Assembly (NCBI RefSeq): GCF_932526225.1
Contig: NC_064036.1
Span: forward strand, 13,261,181-13,325,180
Direction of reading: 5' to 3'
Length of the DNA: 64,000 nt
Source of the DNA: Nematostella vectensis
Taxonomy: Eukaryota; Cnidaria; Anthozoa; Actiniaria; Edwardsiidae
A program made the translations under genes and the position numbers. This document shows, one piece after another, positions 46,196 to 57,929 of this stretch (positions are counted from its first letter, which is position 1; each line of letters begins with the position of its first letter). The notes below the pieces were generated by a model. It made no database searches. It was not told the DNA's origin and saw only the letters and a program-made list of their open reading frames with translations.

Positions 46196-47434
46196 TTTAG
46201 CACACCAATAATTGCCCGTATAATCGATCGGGACGATTTTTTTCCAAAGCATCCGCCCCAGCGCCCCAAAAAATATTCCCAGCACAACTAGTTAGACTCA
46301 ACAAATTTGCCGGCAGAACCATTCCGAACTATTTTTTCCTCTCGGCAACCGAGGGGTCTAACACCTTCCCAGCCAAAAATAAAAAAAATGGCCTGCGAAA
46401 CAGATCCGTTTTGTACCTTTGTCTTTTCATCGAGTTTTTTTTTTGGTGAATTGTAATGTTATCAAGGCTCCTTCGGGCGTTGCGGTCTTACGCTAACAGA
46501 AACGGCTGTTAATCAAGCCTATTATATGTTATCACGACTCTAGAACAATTTCAGCTATCTCTTTTTATGAAAAAAAAAAAAACAACTCTCTGAGCGCTCA
46601 TGTTCTACAATTCTTCCTAGTTTTTGTTCTTTAATAGCTCCGATAAGTATTCAGTTTCGCTTTCCCCTAATCAGACTTTGACATGTGGTTCTGTATCAAA
46701 AGTGTGGCTTATTGTTTTTCTGACCAAAAGTGTCTAGGCCCGGTAACCGCACTTATGCAATACATCATGTACTCAAATGTTGCGAAACAAGCCCTCGGTT
46801 GCGGTGGATTCTACCCGTTTTACGACTACGTCTGTGGGTCATCTTTACTAGCTAAACTTTAAACCTGCTACAACATAATCACCTTCCCTTTCTTTCTTCC
46901 TTTTTTCTAATTGTTTTTGTATAAACTAAACATAATACCATCCATATCATAAAAGAGCCTAATCCCCAATCCAGCTAAGTAATGACATGATAAATAATGA
47001 CATTAGGACGAATGCATTGTTTGTTATAAGTAAGAGACCATCCTACATATTTAACTCTCTTGTATAGGGACGTTTGGGGCTATAATTTTCGATTTGTATT
47101 GATTGAATTGCGATATACGGTATTTGAAGGTTTTTGACTACCCCCCCCCCCCTCCCTCCGCAACGCCCCCTCAATTTTTTCAAAAATAGAAAAAAAAATA
47201 TTGTTTGAATTTTCTAGAAAATCCGAGAATGGTAGCCCTTGAGCCCTTGATACTCGTAATTAAATAAAACATCTTGGATAACCTACAGTTTAGCATGTTA
47301 GCAGTTTAGCAGTTAACCTGTTTTAATCGAGCACAAAAGATATCATTTGTCATTTTCACGTGCGTAATTGTACAAAGCAAAAAAATGCATACAGCCATAA
47401 AGCAGATAATATGTGCATGATGGTGACACACTTA

Positions 47435-47964
47435 AGGCTAAGTTCAAACATCGTATTATCCATGAGCCGTATTCAATGCAAATGCATGCGAATGAAGATG
47501 AAACAATCGACTTTTTTCATTTGCATGCATTTACATTGAATACGGCTCATGACCTGACGGAAAAACCTGGAGAACGCGAAATTCCAGATAGACAGAGAAG
47601 ACACTATTTCTTACAATGGCTATAGGTTACTTCAAGTGGTTCCTTGTATTACGGACTGATTTTCAAAACACAAATAACGTGAGGCCGAAGTGCACATAAC
47701 CAGATTCTGTCTTTTTAAGATATTTTTTCCTTGATCATTATTGTGTATCAGCTAAGGGACGAAAAGCTCAAATTTCAATGACACATTACAAAAAGTCGCA
47801 TCAATTTAAAAAAAGTCGCACTTGATATTTTGTTTGCTATAAGTTAATAAGTACTCAGATTAAATTCTCCGCCTTATCCGATGTGAAATGGGCTTATTTG
47901 ATGCGTCACGTCATGTTTTTCCGTCATGTCGCCTCATGGATAATACGATGTTTAAACTTAGCCT
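47435..47964. mobile_element. MITE with a second palindrome nested in its left arm
   Basis: The outer ends AGGCTAAGTTCAAACATCGT at 47435 and the complement ending TTAAACTTAGCCT at 47964 form an inverted repeat of about 32 bp or more. Within the left arm a palindrome with arms GCCGTATTCAATGCAAATGC and complement at about 47466-47550 interrupts sequence that is continuous in the right arm (TTTTTCCGTCATG). No clear target duplication. Confidence 0.65.
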
Positions 47965-48316
47965 GATACGATAGCGATAGAGAGACAGATTTCCCAAGAG
48001 ATGCCAGCAGTGTGAAAAGCCCCTCAAAATCACAGCGAACTGCGCGTGGCGTAACCGTATGATAAGGCACAGCTAGGAACCTGGTTATTGCCTCTCTTTT
48101 AATAATACGCGGGTGCCTCGATACCTTCAAGTTGTACATGTACAATTCGCTGGATAGCGGTGCCGGGGCCGAAATCTTCAGCCTAGCCGTAAAGATATTA
48201 TGCTGTCGGTGTTTCAGCATACATGCATATGTCTGGAAGTATGGTCTAGTTTTTCTCACTTCCTGATCTGATGGTTCGATCTACGGTTAATGAGCTTGTT
48301 TTTTTTTTTTTTTTTT

Positions 48317-48540
48317 ACTATCACATCTCTATCATTTTTTTGATAGAGTCTTGATTTATGGGTTTTCTATGCTCGCTCATATAGGCACCGTGATTGGTCG
48401 ATAGGGGCATTACTTTAATGATTACGCGCTTTAGCTCTTTTTTCTATCACATCTCTATCATTTCTCCATGTCTTGGTTTTATAGGGTTTTTCATGCTCGT
48501 CCATTTTACAGTAGCCGTGACGCTTTAGCTACGCGCCTGT
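48317..48540. repeat. Diverged tandem duplication of about 125 bp
   Basis: CTATCACATCTCTATCATTT, then TCTTGRTTTTATGGGTTTTY, then ATGCTCG and CGCTTTAGCT occur twice in the same order, starting at about 48318 and 48444. Function unknown. Confidence 0.6.
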
Positions 48541-49286
48541 TTTTGTCACTTAAACTCATCGTCAGATAAGTTGGGGTTAGGTATCGGAGCGCGTACTTGG
48601 TCGCCCGACCAAGCACTACCCAGGGAACCATGGCAACCGGGCAACAGCTCACCGCCACAAGGGATACCCGTCACACTGATTTGTGGAATATACTTACCAT
48701 AAGCTTTGGGAGGGTGGGTGGGGACTAAAAAGCGTGGATCATATAGGTTAGCTTCACTCGAAACGCTGCCAGTGCAAGAAAGGCGCGGGGTGGTCGTTCT
48801 CTTGACCAGGGGCCGGCATTCGACCCCAGGGCGCGTGACCGTGACTCAGTTTAACTTCGTCTAAATTTCATTCAGACACATTTTTACGCGTGCATATCAA
48901 AAAGTGTTTAAGATAGCTCAAGCCATCCCCTGATATACTCTAAACAGACTCATATTTCTTTTGTTAGCGCTGAAAAGCAGACATAATTGAGCTATTCTAT
49001 TTGTATTAGAGTTGACTGCTTGTCTGCTTTTCTTCTTCCAGGTTTTGATAAAAGTTTTCTTTAAATGATCATTTTGAGATTTATAGCTTGCAGCTTGCAG
49101 CCGGCTCTTATTCTATTGGAGCGCGCGAAGGCCGATGTGCGCCATCCACAGAATTCCCAATATTCTAAAACAAAACATTTCCCCGGCTAGCAATGTAGCA
49201 TGAAATATTAGATTTAGAGCTCATGAGCTGAGGTGGTATGGTATCCCTGTTGCCAATCCGCTGACCGCACAAACAGCGAATCCAAC

Positions 49287-51862
49287 ATGGCGTTCAAAAG
49301 AGTCGCGGATGACTTCGACGACTTCAAAATTCAAAAGGTGGAATAGCAAAGAAGGCTCTAGAAGCTTAATCTTGATATGTTTGGATATATTATGTTTTAA
49401 ACTCATTTTTTTCTTGATATTTCAGAAAAGACGCGTCAACGACCTGCTGCTAGATGAAATTCCGATCGATGAGGCGATTATCACGAAGAACGGAAAGTAA
49501 GTTGGCGATTGGCGTTGGACATTATTACCTTGCTATTAACAAGAAATGTCATCTTGTCAAGCTTCTGTCAGTCTATCTTTCAACCCGTCCATTCGTACAA
49601 TCTTTAATGCTATTATCATTAGCTATCGTGATTTCTAATGCTGCCCGTCCTCCTCCTTCAGGCTTGCATGTCTTGTGTGTAACCACAGGCCTGTGTTTGA
49701 TACGTCAGCTGTGCTAAGTATCCACAGACAGGGAAAGAAGCATCTAGCAAGTAGGTTACTTAGACACTGTCCCCACGTATCCATTTTGTTCCGTTTTCAA
49801 AACGATTCGCTTCCATACGAAGCGTTTTCATTTTGATACGACCCATCCCCACGAAAATGCCGAAACAATAGAAAACGACAAAATTCTCTACAGCGCATGC
49901 GTAAACCCACAATTTTGCTTGTTTACATCGCGCGCAAAATTGAATCACGCCATCGTTTTCGAAAGGTTCCGTTTTCGTCCGTCCCCACGGCACCGATAGG
50001 GTATCATTTTCACATTATTCCACTCTGGAGATCGTTTCAAATCGTTTGGTTTTCAGTCATCGTTTTCGTGTTTCTCTGTGGACGATACCTGTATCCGTAA
50101 CAAGAAAGGGTGCATTTTCAAATGAAACAAAAACATGGGGACGGGGTCTTACCATCTGCAAAGTAAGTTACCATTATATGTTTCCTACCATCTAGCAAGT
50201 AAGTTACCATTATATGTTTCCTACCATCTGCCAAGTAAGTTACCATTATATGTTTCCTACCATCTAGCAAGTAAGTTACCATTATATGTGTTACCTACCA
50301 TCTAGCAAGTAAATTACCATTTACATGTGTTACCTACCATCTAGCAAGTAAGTTACCATTAATGTGTTACCTACCATCTAGCAAGTAAGTTACCATTAAT
50401 GTGTTACCTACCATCTAGCAAGTAAGTTACCATTTACATGTGTTACCTACCATCTAACAAGTAAGTTACCATTTACATGTGTTACCTACCATCTAACAAG
50501 TAAGTTACCATTTACATGTGTTACCTACCATCTAGCAAGTAAGTTACCATTTACATGTGTTACCTACCATCTAGCAAGTAAGTTACCATTTACATGTGCT
50601 ACCTACCATCTAGCAAGTAAGTTACCATTAATGTGTTACCTACCATCTAGCAAGTAAGTTACCATTAATGTGTTACCTACCATCTAGCAAGTAAGTTACC
50701 ATTTACATGTGTTACCTACCATCTAACAAGTAAGTTACCATTTACATGTGTTACCTACCATCTAACAAGTAAGTTACCATTTACATGTGTTACCTACCAT
50801 CTAGCAAGTAAGTTACCATTTACATGTGTTACCTACCATCTAGCAAGTAAGTTACCATTTACATGTGCTACCTACCATCTAGCAAGTAAGTTACCATTTA
50901 CATGTGTTACCTACCATATTAAAGTTACTATTATACATGTGTTCCTTACATCTGCCAAGCAAGTTACCATACAATGTACTATTACACTGTGTTACCCACT
51001 ATCTAGCAAATAAGTTAAATAGTACATTGTGTTACTAAGCAGCTTGGTGTGGCTGTTTTGTAAAATAAGAAGTTTAAAGTGAGCTTGTGTTATGATGCAT
51101 GCTTGATTGTCTGGAAAATATTTTTACCTACCTCAGAGTAAATTTTCTGAGACCCCCTTCCCTCCCCCTTGGAGATGCAGAAAGAATTGTTTGTATGCGA
51201 GAATGATTGGATTTCCTAAAAAGATGTTGTCAGCTGAATCTCTAATCCTCATCCTACTCATGGTAGATGTGGCAATTAAACTTGAGCGTGCCAAGCAAGA
51301 TGCTGAATTGAAGCAGAAAAGAGAGCATGAATCCTATCTAAAAAATTCTGACAAATCTGGTACAGAAACTGCTCCACTTTTAGGACTCACAAACAGGAAC
51401 AAAATAATTGCCTTGAAAACCAGGACTTCATCATTGGTAGAAGTGGACACAACAAACCAGCAGAAATATAAAAACATGCCTTTTTTCCAGCCACAGATGC
51501 AGTTTAAGGATTTTAAACCCTCTCTTCATGTTACAAGTGAGGATAACAAAAATAGTAGTGACCAAACTACAACAACAGAGCAATCGTGCTCATCCAGTAA
51601 AAATACTGTGCAAGTAAAAAGTGTGGATACCTTGGATAATAATCTATCGCAAAACAGAGTACATTCTCAAGGTTCACAACTATTGAACACTGGTGCTTTA
51701 AGCTCGCCATGTGCCAGCCCTAGCAAGAAGCTGAGAGCTGAGTATCTTGTGCGCATGCGTCAGCAGGGATGGATTATGGGTAATGATGGAAAGTGGCGGC
51801 GGGACCAGGACGCTGAGTTTGACTCAGACGAGGAGGAACCACCCCATCCACCAAATGTCTAG
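49287..51862 (+). CDS. SCNM1: SCNM1, minor-spliceosome zinc-finger protein
   Basis: Four exons join in phase: 49287-49337, 49426-49496, 49662-49750, 51267-51862 (807 nt, 268 residues; human SCNM1 is about 230). The start MAFKRVADDFDDFKIQKKRR resembles the vertebrate N terminus. Exon 3 holds the matrin-type finger, CLVCNHRPVFDTSAVLSIHR and then QGKKHLA. The C terminus keeps LRAEYLVRMRQQGWI, GKWRRD and the acidic tail EFDSDEEEPP. The middle is a low-conservation Ser/Thr/Lys-rich region. SCNM1 is known as a component of the U12-type (minor) spliceosome in the nucleus. The last intron (49751-51266) carries a MITE and an array of copies of the exon-3 donor. The real donor is A|GTAGGT, weaker than the GTAAGT of the copies. 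Confidence 0.93.
49763..50148. mobile_element. Harbinger-like MITE inside SCNM1 intron 3
   Basis: The ends GACACTGTCCCCACGT and ACATGGGGACGGGGTC form imperfect inverted repeats, flanked by TTA on the left (49760-49762) and TTA on the right (50149-50151). A TTA duplication is typical of PIF/Harbinger elements. The interior contains further inverted CGTTTTC-type motifs and no transposase. Confidence 0.75.
50149..50935 (+). repeat. 36-39-bp array of SCNM1 exon-3 5' splice sites
   Basis: About 20 units of CTACCATCTAGCAAGTAAGT TACCATTTACATGTGTTAC. The CATCTAGCAA|GTAAGTTACC part matches the true exon end CATCTAGCAA|GTAGGTTACT at 49741-49760. With the MITE removed, the real junction would read straight into the first unit, so the exon end was the first unit of this array. 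Confidence 0.92.
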
Positions 51863-53813
51863 TCATCCTTCGTATAACTTATAAATTTTATACTACAATG
51901 AGACCTCCATAGAGACACCAAAATGGACCCCAAAATATATTTCCATTATATCTTGCGAGATATGCCAAACAAAGACACTTGAGACACCCGTGTATTACAA
52001 AAAAAAAGCTTTTTTATTGTGTAATAGATATGCAAAATAAAAAAATAATATTAAAAAAAAAACCCGATTGTGGCTGGCGTGGCTTGAACTTAGATAACTC
52101 AGTTGAATTTTGGAAAAATAGACCATAACCAGGCCTGAGCCCCTGTTCTCTCGCACGGCCATACAAAAAGCTAACAAAACAAACTACAACGGATAGAAAA
52201 CTGCTCTGAGACACAACATAACCGCCAGCTACGCAGGCTATGGAATAAGCTTGTGTGTTGCATTAAAAGGCGAACTAGAGCCGGGTAAACACAAATTGCA
52301 GTGCCTCAGAATAGGCCATTCCAGCTATAAGCATGCATGCGCACTCACCATGGGAACCTACCTCAACTACCAGCATGCAGTGCGTGCTTGTTTGATGTAA
52401 GCTTAAAAAAGCGCGGGCTGCACTCTGGTAGTTGAGGCAGGTTTCTATGGTTATGCGCGCACAAACTTATAGCTGGAATGGCCAATTAAATGAACTCAAA
52501 GGCATACAGGGTGTCTGTCAACCCTGTTCATCTGAACTAATATAAAGAGACAGCCCTGCTATTTCTAATTTTGTTTTAATAAATATTTCTTACCTTACAT
52601 ATATATGATATTGTTCTCGAGTTTCACAGCACATTAATGCTGATGTCTAATTATTCATCTCTACACAGGGCAAATGTTTCCAGATTTCCTGCCTCTGTCT
52701 TACTTAAACAACTTTAAAGATAAGCCTTATTCTCATGGTATCCAAACAACTTATCCTTCTCTTTAAGCAGTCCTAGGAGGGGCACTCCAGGGCTTAAGAG
52801 GTCAAATAGCCGAATTGCACTAAAACCGAGATTATCTTGGGGTCAAGAGCCAGATTTACACTCTTGTGCTTTGAGTAGAAATTATTACCCGAGATTGGTT
52901 ATTGTCAAACAATATGTCACAAATAGACAAGGAGCTTTTGCTCTTTCAATAGAACACTCCCGCAAACTAGAAAACAAAAAGAAAACAAAAAAACAAACAA
53001 ATAAGTTGTCCCACGTGAACGGTGTTTGTTTAGGGTTCGACCATTTAACTTTTGAGGGAGGTGTTTTTTTTTGTTGTTGAGCAGGGTATTCATTTTCACG
53101 GTATCTCGCTTGTAGGCTTGTATCTTGCGTTTTTCTTTGGACCAAACAATAGACCTGATGGGCATGGATATTATTTTTTTCCCTCCCCTTCCAAACTTAA
53201 ATGGTCGGTCCCTAATTTGAGCTAATGCCACCTCCGTGTGTTACAGGACTTCGTTCATTTAACGTTTAACTTTTTCTACATGTTCAGGCTTTACAAAGTG
53301 ATATTTCCGTCTAGCTTTTTGGTTGATTTTTACAATGCTGTGCATTTTTACACCCGTAATTTCCTCTTTCTCAGATTCCTGCAACGAAAGAAAACATTAC
53401 GGTTAAACACATTACCGATTCTGATTTTATTATATTTGTTATTACTGTCTGTCATAGCTGTGTCTTGTTGTCGTCGTTATTGTTGATGTTGTTTTTATCA
53501 TTGCTACTGATGCTATTACACATCCTTGAGGGTTATTAATGATGTTATTGTTATTGATGTTGTTGTTGTTGTAGTTGTTGTTGTTGATGCTGTGTGGTTC
53601 GTGCTGTAGATTATCAACCTCTCGGTTTTCTCCTCTTGTTCATCATTCGCCTCTCTTGTTCCCAGTGCTTCACCAAATTTCTCAACTCAGGAGAGAATGA
53701 CCTCTGCGTGAGAAATGATAATAAATAAGAATTTTTGTTCTCTATAGACAGACAATTTAATTCGTTCACTCGACTAGGGTAAATTACCAGCCGTTCATTT
53801 TACGCATATAAAA
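51863..53813. other. Intergenic between SCNM1 and the sFRP gene (tail to tail)
   Basis: Contains a palindromic element (52314-52493) and TTG/TTA-rich microsatellite sequence near 53480-53590. No supported coding sequence; frames near 52870-53230 are short and unrecognised. Confidence 0.5.
52314..52493. mobile_element. Foldback/MITE palindrome
   Basis: GGCCATTCCAGCTATAAG at 52314 pairs with its complement ending at 52493. The arms extend about 65 bp (CCTACCTCAACTACCAG and complement CTGGTAGTTGAGGCAGG) around a central loop of about 45 bp. Flanks show no convincing target duplication. Confidence 0.75.
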
Positions 53814-56800
53814 TTAGCCTGAAATCGAGCCTAAATTGGGCTCCCTGTGGCTTTTGTTAGTTGGTACCTTTCTCCACACTTTAACGTAGCTCCGCTGACT
53901 GATGTAATGCGCCACTCCGTTGGAATTTTCGTACCCAGTAATAAGATAAGTCTGACCGGTTTCCATCTGGGGGCATGGACACGAGCTATTCGTGGTTAGC
54001 CTCAAAAGGCCTCGGTAGATCTTGATCTTGCTGTATTTCAGAACTTTTTTCACGTCTACGCTTATGACACGGTTCCCAGAAGACGAGTATGTGATCGATA
54101 CTACTTCCGCTCTGACCGCTGAAGAAAAGGTTGAATGAATCAACGTTTGAACAAGCTTGAGATAAAAGAAGTTTACTGAGAAGAATTCTTAAGTTTTCCT
54201 ATAGTGCTACACTAGAACAGCTGTAAGCGCTGGGTGGCGGATGCTTTGGAATTCCCAATGGCCCTAAACACGAAGATATTTCCGACTGAGCAAATAATTT
54301 CATATGAGACACATAACCCCTTCCAACCTCTATATAAGGCCCATAACCCCACCCACTCCTTATATAAGACCATAACCCCGCCCAGCCTCTACATAAGCCC
54401 CATAACCTTACTCATCCCCTACGTTAGGCCCATAACTCCACCCACCCCTTATACAAGGTCTATAACCCCGCCCACCCCCTACATAAGACCCATAACCCCA
54501 CCCACCCCTTAAACAAGGTCTATAACCCCGCCCTGCCTCTCTATAAGGCCCATAACCCCACCCATCACCTAAATAATGCTCCGGGTATCACATCACATTA
54601 GGGGGCAATACACAGCGGGGTGTTGTCCTTACCGAATTTGTATCCCTCCTGCTTGTAAGATCGGAAGTCCAAAGCAACCGGTACCGAACACTGGCTGCAA
54701 GAACCTATGGTAAACCACATAGACATATCATAAAAATCGTGTTATCCTATGACATGTAGCATCGCTGTTTCCGAGCAACAGATGAGGCAGTCTCCCTTCT
54801 GGTCCTATGGGGCCACGGCCGGCTCCCCGTGAGGTCAGAAAACAATCCTTACCGGATTGCAACACTACGGACCAGGGTCGTAGCATGAGATGGGTCACTA
54901 GGGGCACGTCCCCCCCCCAATATTTTCAAACATTTTAAGGAAATGACCAGTATAGGCGTGGCTGTGCCCCCCCCCCCAATATTTTCTTAATGTTTCTGTA
55001 TTGTGTCTCCCCCCCCCAATATTTTCTCAATGTTTCTGTATTGTGCCCTGCGGACACGGATCCTTCGTCTGCTAGATGCAATGGTAGACCGCACAGATTG
55101 TGCGCATTATGATTGTTCCCTTGGATATAGGCGGGAGGAGGAGGAATGTGATTGCGATATTTAGTTGTCAAAATAACGTGTCTGGGTCTACCCTGGGTAC
55201 CAGAGCCTCCAGACTTTTTTCGTCCAGTGACGCTCAGCCAAAATGCCCACGCCCTACATAAGACCCCTCTCACTGGACGAGAGAAGTCTGGAGGCTCTGG
55301 TCCCCAGGGTAGTCTGGGACTCGATCTTCTCTCTGCTGCTATCGCATTTTTGTTACCTGATACGGCGCATCTCACACCTGCCGTGATTAAGCATCACCGC
55401 GCTAGATATTCGTCATTACTTCCCTCTAACGATATTTTAGTTGAACTTACCCATATCCCTGGCTCTTGCATTTGCCGGATCTCCATCATCCACTGAAACC
55501 GCAAGAAAAGGGAAAATATTGATTTCTATCAGGTTGCCTTGGCCTCTGTTATGAGGTAACGTCACCAAAAGAAGCACAAGAAACCTTCCCCCACCCCTCC
55601 CTACCCGAAAGGTTTATTTAAACATTCTTACTACAATACCGTAAATGAAGAGAATTAAGTATAGTCCGCCAAGAATTTTAGTGCCCCCGAATGGTCTTTG
55701 GCGAGCACTTGCGAGCACTTTTAGTTGTTGAATAAATCGAGCAGCGAGCACAAACAATGCGAGCACGGCGAAAAAAATTGCGCGAGCATGCAAGCATTAC
55801 CCGAAAACTGCGAGCACATGGAAATTTCGGGGGTCCTAGAATTTGATTATTCTGATTGTTGAAATACCCGCAATGTATCATGGGTAGAAGGATTGTTAAA
55901 AACTGTGCGAGCGCGCGAACATTGGCCTGATAGTGCGAGAACTTCGGGGAACCTTTTAGGGGCCATCTATAAGTATATGATAGTCTCCTCTTCATAATTT
56001 TCGTATTTCAATTGCAGTTTATCACTCAGCGCGGGGTGCTAAAAACCCTAAGAATAATAATATTATATTTACAAGAATTTCTTCCATGGAGGCGTTCTGT
56101 TTTTTTCTAATCGTGTTTAATCCCGACAAAGTATCCAAGACAAGCTGACTCACTTGACATACAAAGCCATCAAAAGGGTTCCAGTTTTGTTTTCTTTTCG
56201 GCTCTTAAAAGCACGGAGAGCAAAGCTCTAGTCTACAGCGGCGTCTCGCGCGCATTCTAGACATAACCGGCTTAAAAAAATCCTGCGCCATTGCGCTGTT
56301 TATTATATAGGCCATGTGTTTCTTTGTGTACCGAAACGTTCGAGACCAAAGCACATCTCCAAAAGCCAAAGGTTGTTTTCTGAGTGGCATGCATGAGATC
56401 AGCACGCGACGTACTATGCCACAAATATGTGGAGGTAACGTTATAATATAAAGCATGTCTTTTTGTCAAGCTGCATAATCTTAATTCAATTTCAAATGTG
56501 TTTACAAATGGGGGGTTTCTTGCGATATCACTTAAGAATTCCAGTCATGGTGGTCGAAAGTATAACAAGACCAATGTTATGATATGTGACGTCATGAAGC
56601 ATTTTTGTCGTTGCCTTACATTCAAATGATTGATGGATATGCAATTCGCGTGCCAAACAACAATATACAAAATATTACGCCTATTATAATAGTCATGATC
56701 AAACTAAAATCTTTGCATCCGAGCAAAATCGCATAATGATGCGAAATGATGTCGCTAAAAAGTGTCGCTAATCGCTGGACACGCCCATTGCCTTTCACTA

Positions 56801-57929
56801 GATCACAATATACAAGTTGCTGGTGGGCGTACGCTAATCATTTGCGGATGGTACCGGAATGATGTGCTGTAGGGAAAGATATCGGTCAAAGTTATTCCTT
56901 TTACAACCTCATACTTCAGAGAAGCAAACAACTGATCAAACTAGCTCATAGAATCTAAAAATAGTCGGAAATGATAAGTGTAGTTCCAGAATGAACGTAT
57001 GTTTCAAGTCAAGGCCAATGTTATAAACCCTAAATTCTGAAAGTTCGCTAAATGACCGCAGCAACATGGCCAAGAAACCACAAACCCCAAAGCAGTCATG
57101 TACGATCATGTGTTAAGTACGATCAAGGGGGTTGCTGTTGTTTCTCTTGAGGACTACATACAAGCTGAACCATCACACTACTCAATCAGGTGGGGGTAAA
57201 GGGTTCGCTCTTAAATATTCCCTGTAGCGTGTCAATGTGCGGGATGCGTTAATTGGCCCTTGTTAGCGTCAGCGTAAATGCTAGTGATAGTTAAGTACTT
57301 TCTACTAGCCAGCTAACGGCAAAATTTCTAGGGAACCGCAAAATTGTCCGGTATCGCAAAGCTCGTTTATAACTAGTAAATTTATCCTATGTGGTTTTCT
57401 TCAGACTCGTGCGCCGACTAGCCTACCGCCGTCCACTTATCTACATTTTGATAAAAGTACATTATAATCGTTTTTTAATTGTCCACTCACCGTGAGGTAG
57501 GAATGATTCAGGCTGGACACACACCCCCGTCTCGTAAGCAGGCATATCGTTGCAGTTCACATTTCGTCTGGAGCGTTGATCAGAGAACTGTCCTATTATG
57601 GGCGCACAGTCGCGCTTTACTTGGCGACATAGCGAGCGGCATGGTAAAACTGGCTTTTCGAACTCCACCGCGCAGATAGGCAAATGGTAGACGCACAGCA
57701 AGAACACTAAGTCGGCCGAGCAATTGGCGCTAATCAGCTGCGAGTACTCGTTGATTTCGTGCTCGATTTGTCGCTGTGAAGTGTGTCCCAGGTGGTTAGG
57801 CAGTCGAGTCATGTTATACGGCAGAGACTGGCATGCAGGCACGGTGATGGGTTGACATGTATTCGGCATCGCGTACAGACCCTCCGAGCCTTCCAACATA
57901 AATAGAACAAGAACCGCAAGCGCTATCAT
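53814..57929 (-). CDS. Secreted frizzled-related protein (CRD + NTR)
   Basis: Exon 57491-57929 starts at the ATG before a hydrophobic signal (MIALAVLVLFMLEGSEG) and encodes a frizzled cysteine-rich domain: CQPITVPACQSLPYNMTRLP, CSADLVFLLCVYHLPICAVE, CRSLCRQVKRDCAPIIGQF. Small exon 55451-55492 is a linker. Exon 54633-54694 (CSVPVALDFRSYKQEGYKF) joins in phase to 53814-54118, which gives the netrin-like domain (VRAEVVSITYSSSGNRVISV, SCPCPQMETGQTYLITGYEN) and the stop. CRD plus NTR defines sFRPs, extracellular modulators of Wnt signalling. The 55451 to 54694 junction does not match in phase, so a small exon between them or another splice choice is missing from this model. Whether it is of the SFRP1/2/5 or SFRP3/4 type was not resolved. 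Confidence 0.88.
54300..54580. repeat. C-rich 35-bp minisatellite in the last sFRP intron
   Basis: About eight units of CATAACCCCACCCACCCCTT with AYACAAGRYY variants. It has no visible splice-site copy. Confidence 0.85.
54907..55046. repeat. Three copies of a poly-C plus AATATTTTC repeat
   Basis: Three units of CCCCCCCCCAATATTTTC, two of them continuing into TCAATGTTTCTGTATTGTG, lie within an sFRP intron. Poly-C lengths are uncertain in any assembly. Confidence 0.75.
55198..55312. mobile_element. Short hairpin MITE with TCTGGG flanks
   Basis: CTACCCTGGGTACCAGAGCC and the following 20 bases at 55198 pair with the complement ending at 55312 over about 41 bp. TCTGGG lies at 55191-55196 and 55313-55318, a probable target duplication offset by one base. 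Confidence 0.7.

Larger units (their letters stand above)
42721..49286. other. Intergenic region between divergent receptor and SCNM1 genes
   Basis: Both neighbouring genes are transcribed outward, so their promoters should lie at the two ends. No conserved coding exon was found in 6.5 kb. It contains a 28-bp minisatellite, a nested palindromic element and a tandem duplication (separate entries), plus homopolymer runs near 43840, 47145 and 48300. Confidence 0.5.

Noticed and set aside
48590-48850. Possible tRNA or small RNA (GC-rich, GTTC-like motif)
   Set aside because: No cloverleaf with both box A and box B could be drawn.
55678-55995. Minus-strand 105-codon frame with repeated GCGAGCAC motifs
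   Set aside because: Lies in an sFRP intron, low-complexity repeat content, no domain.
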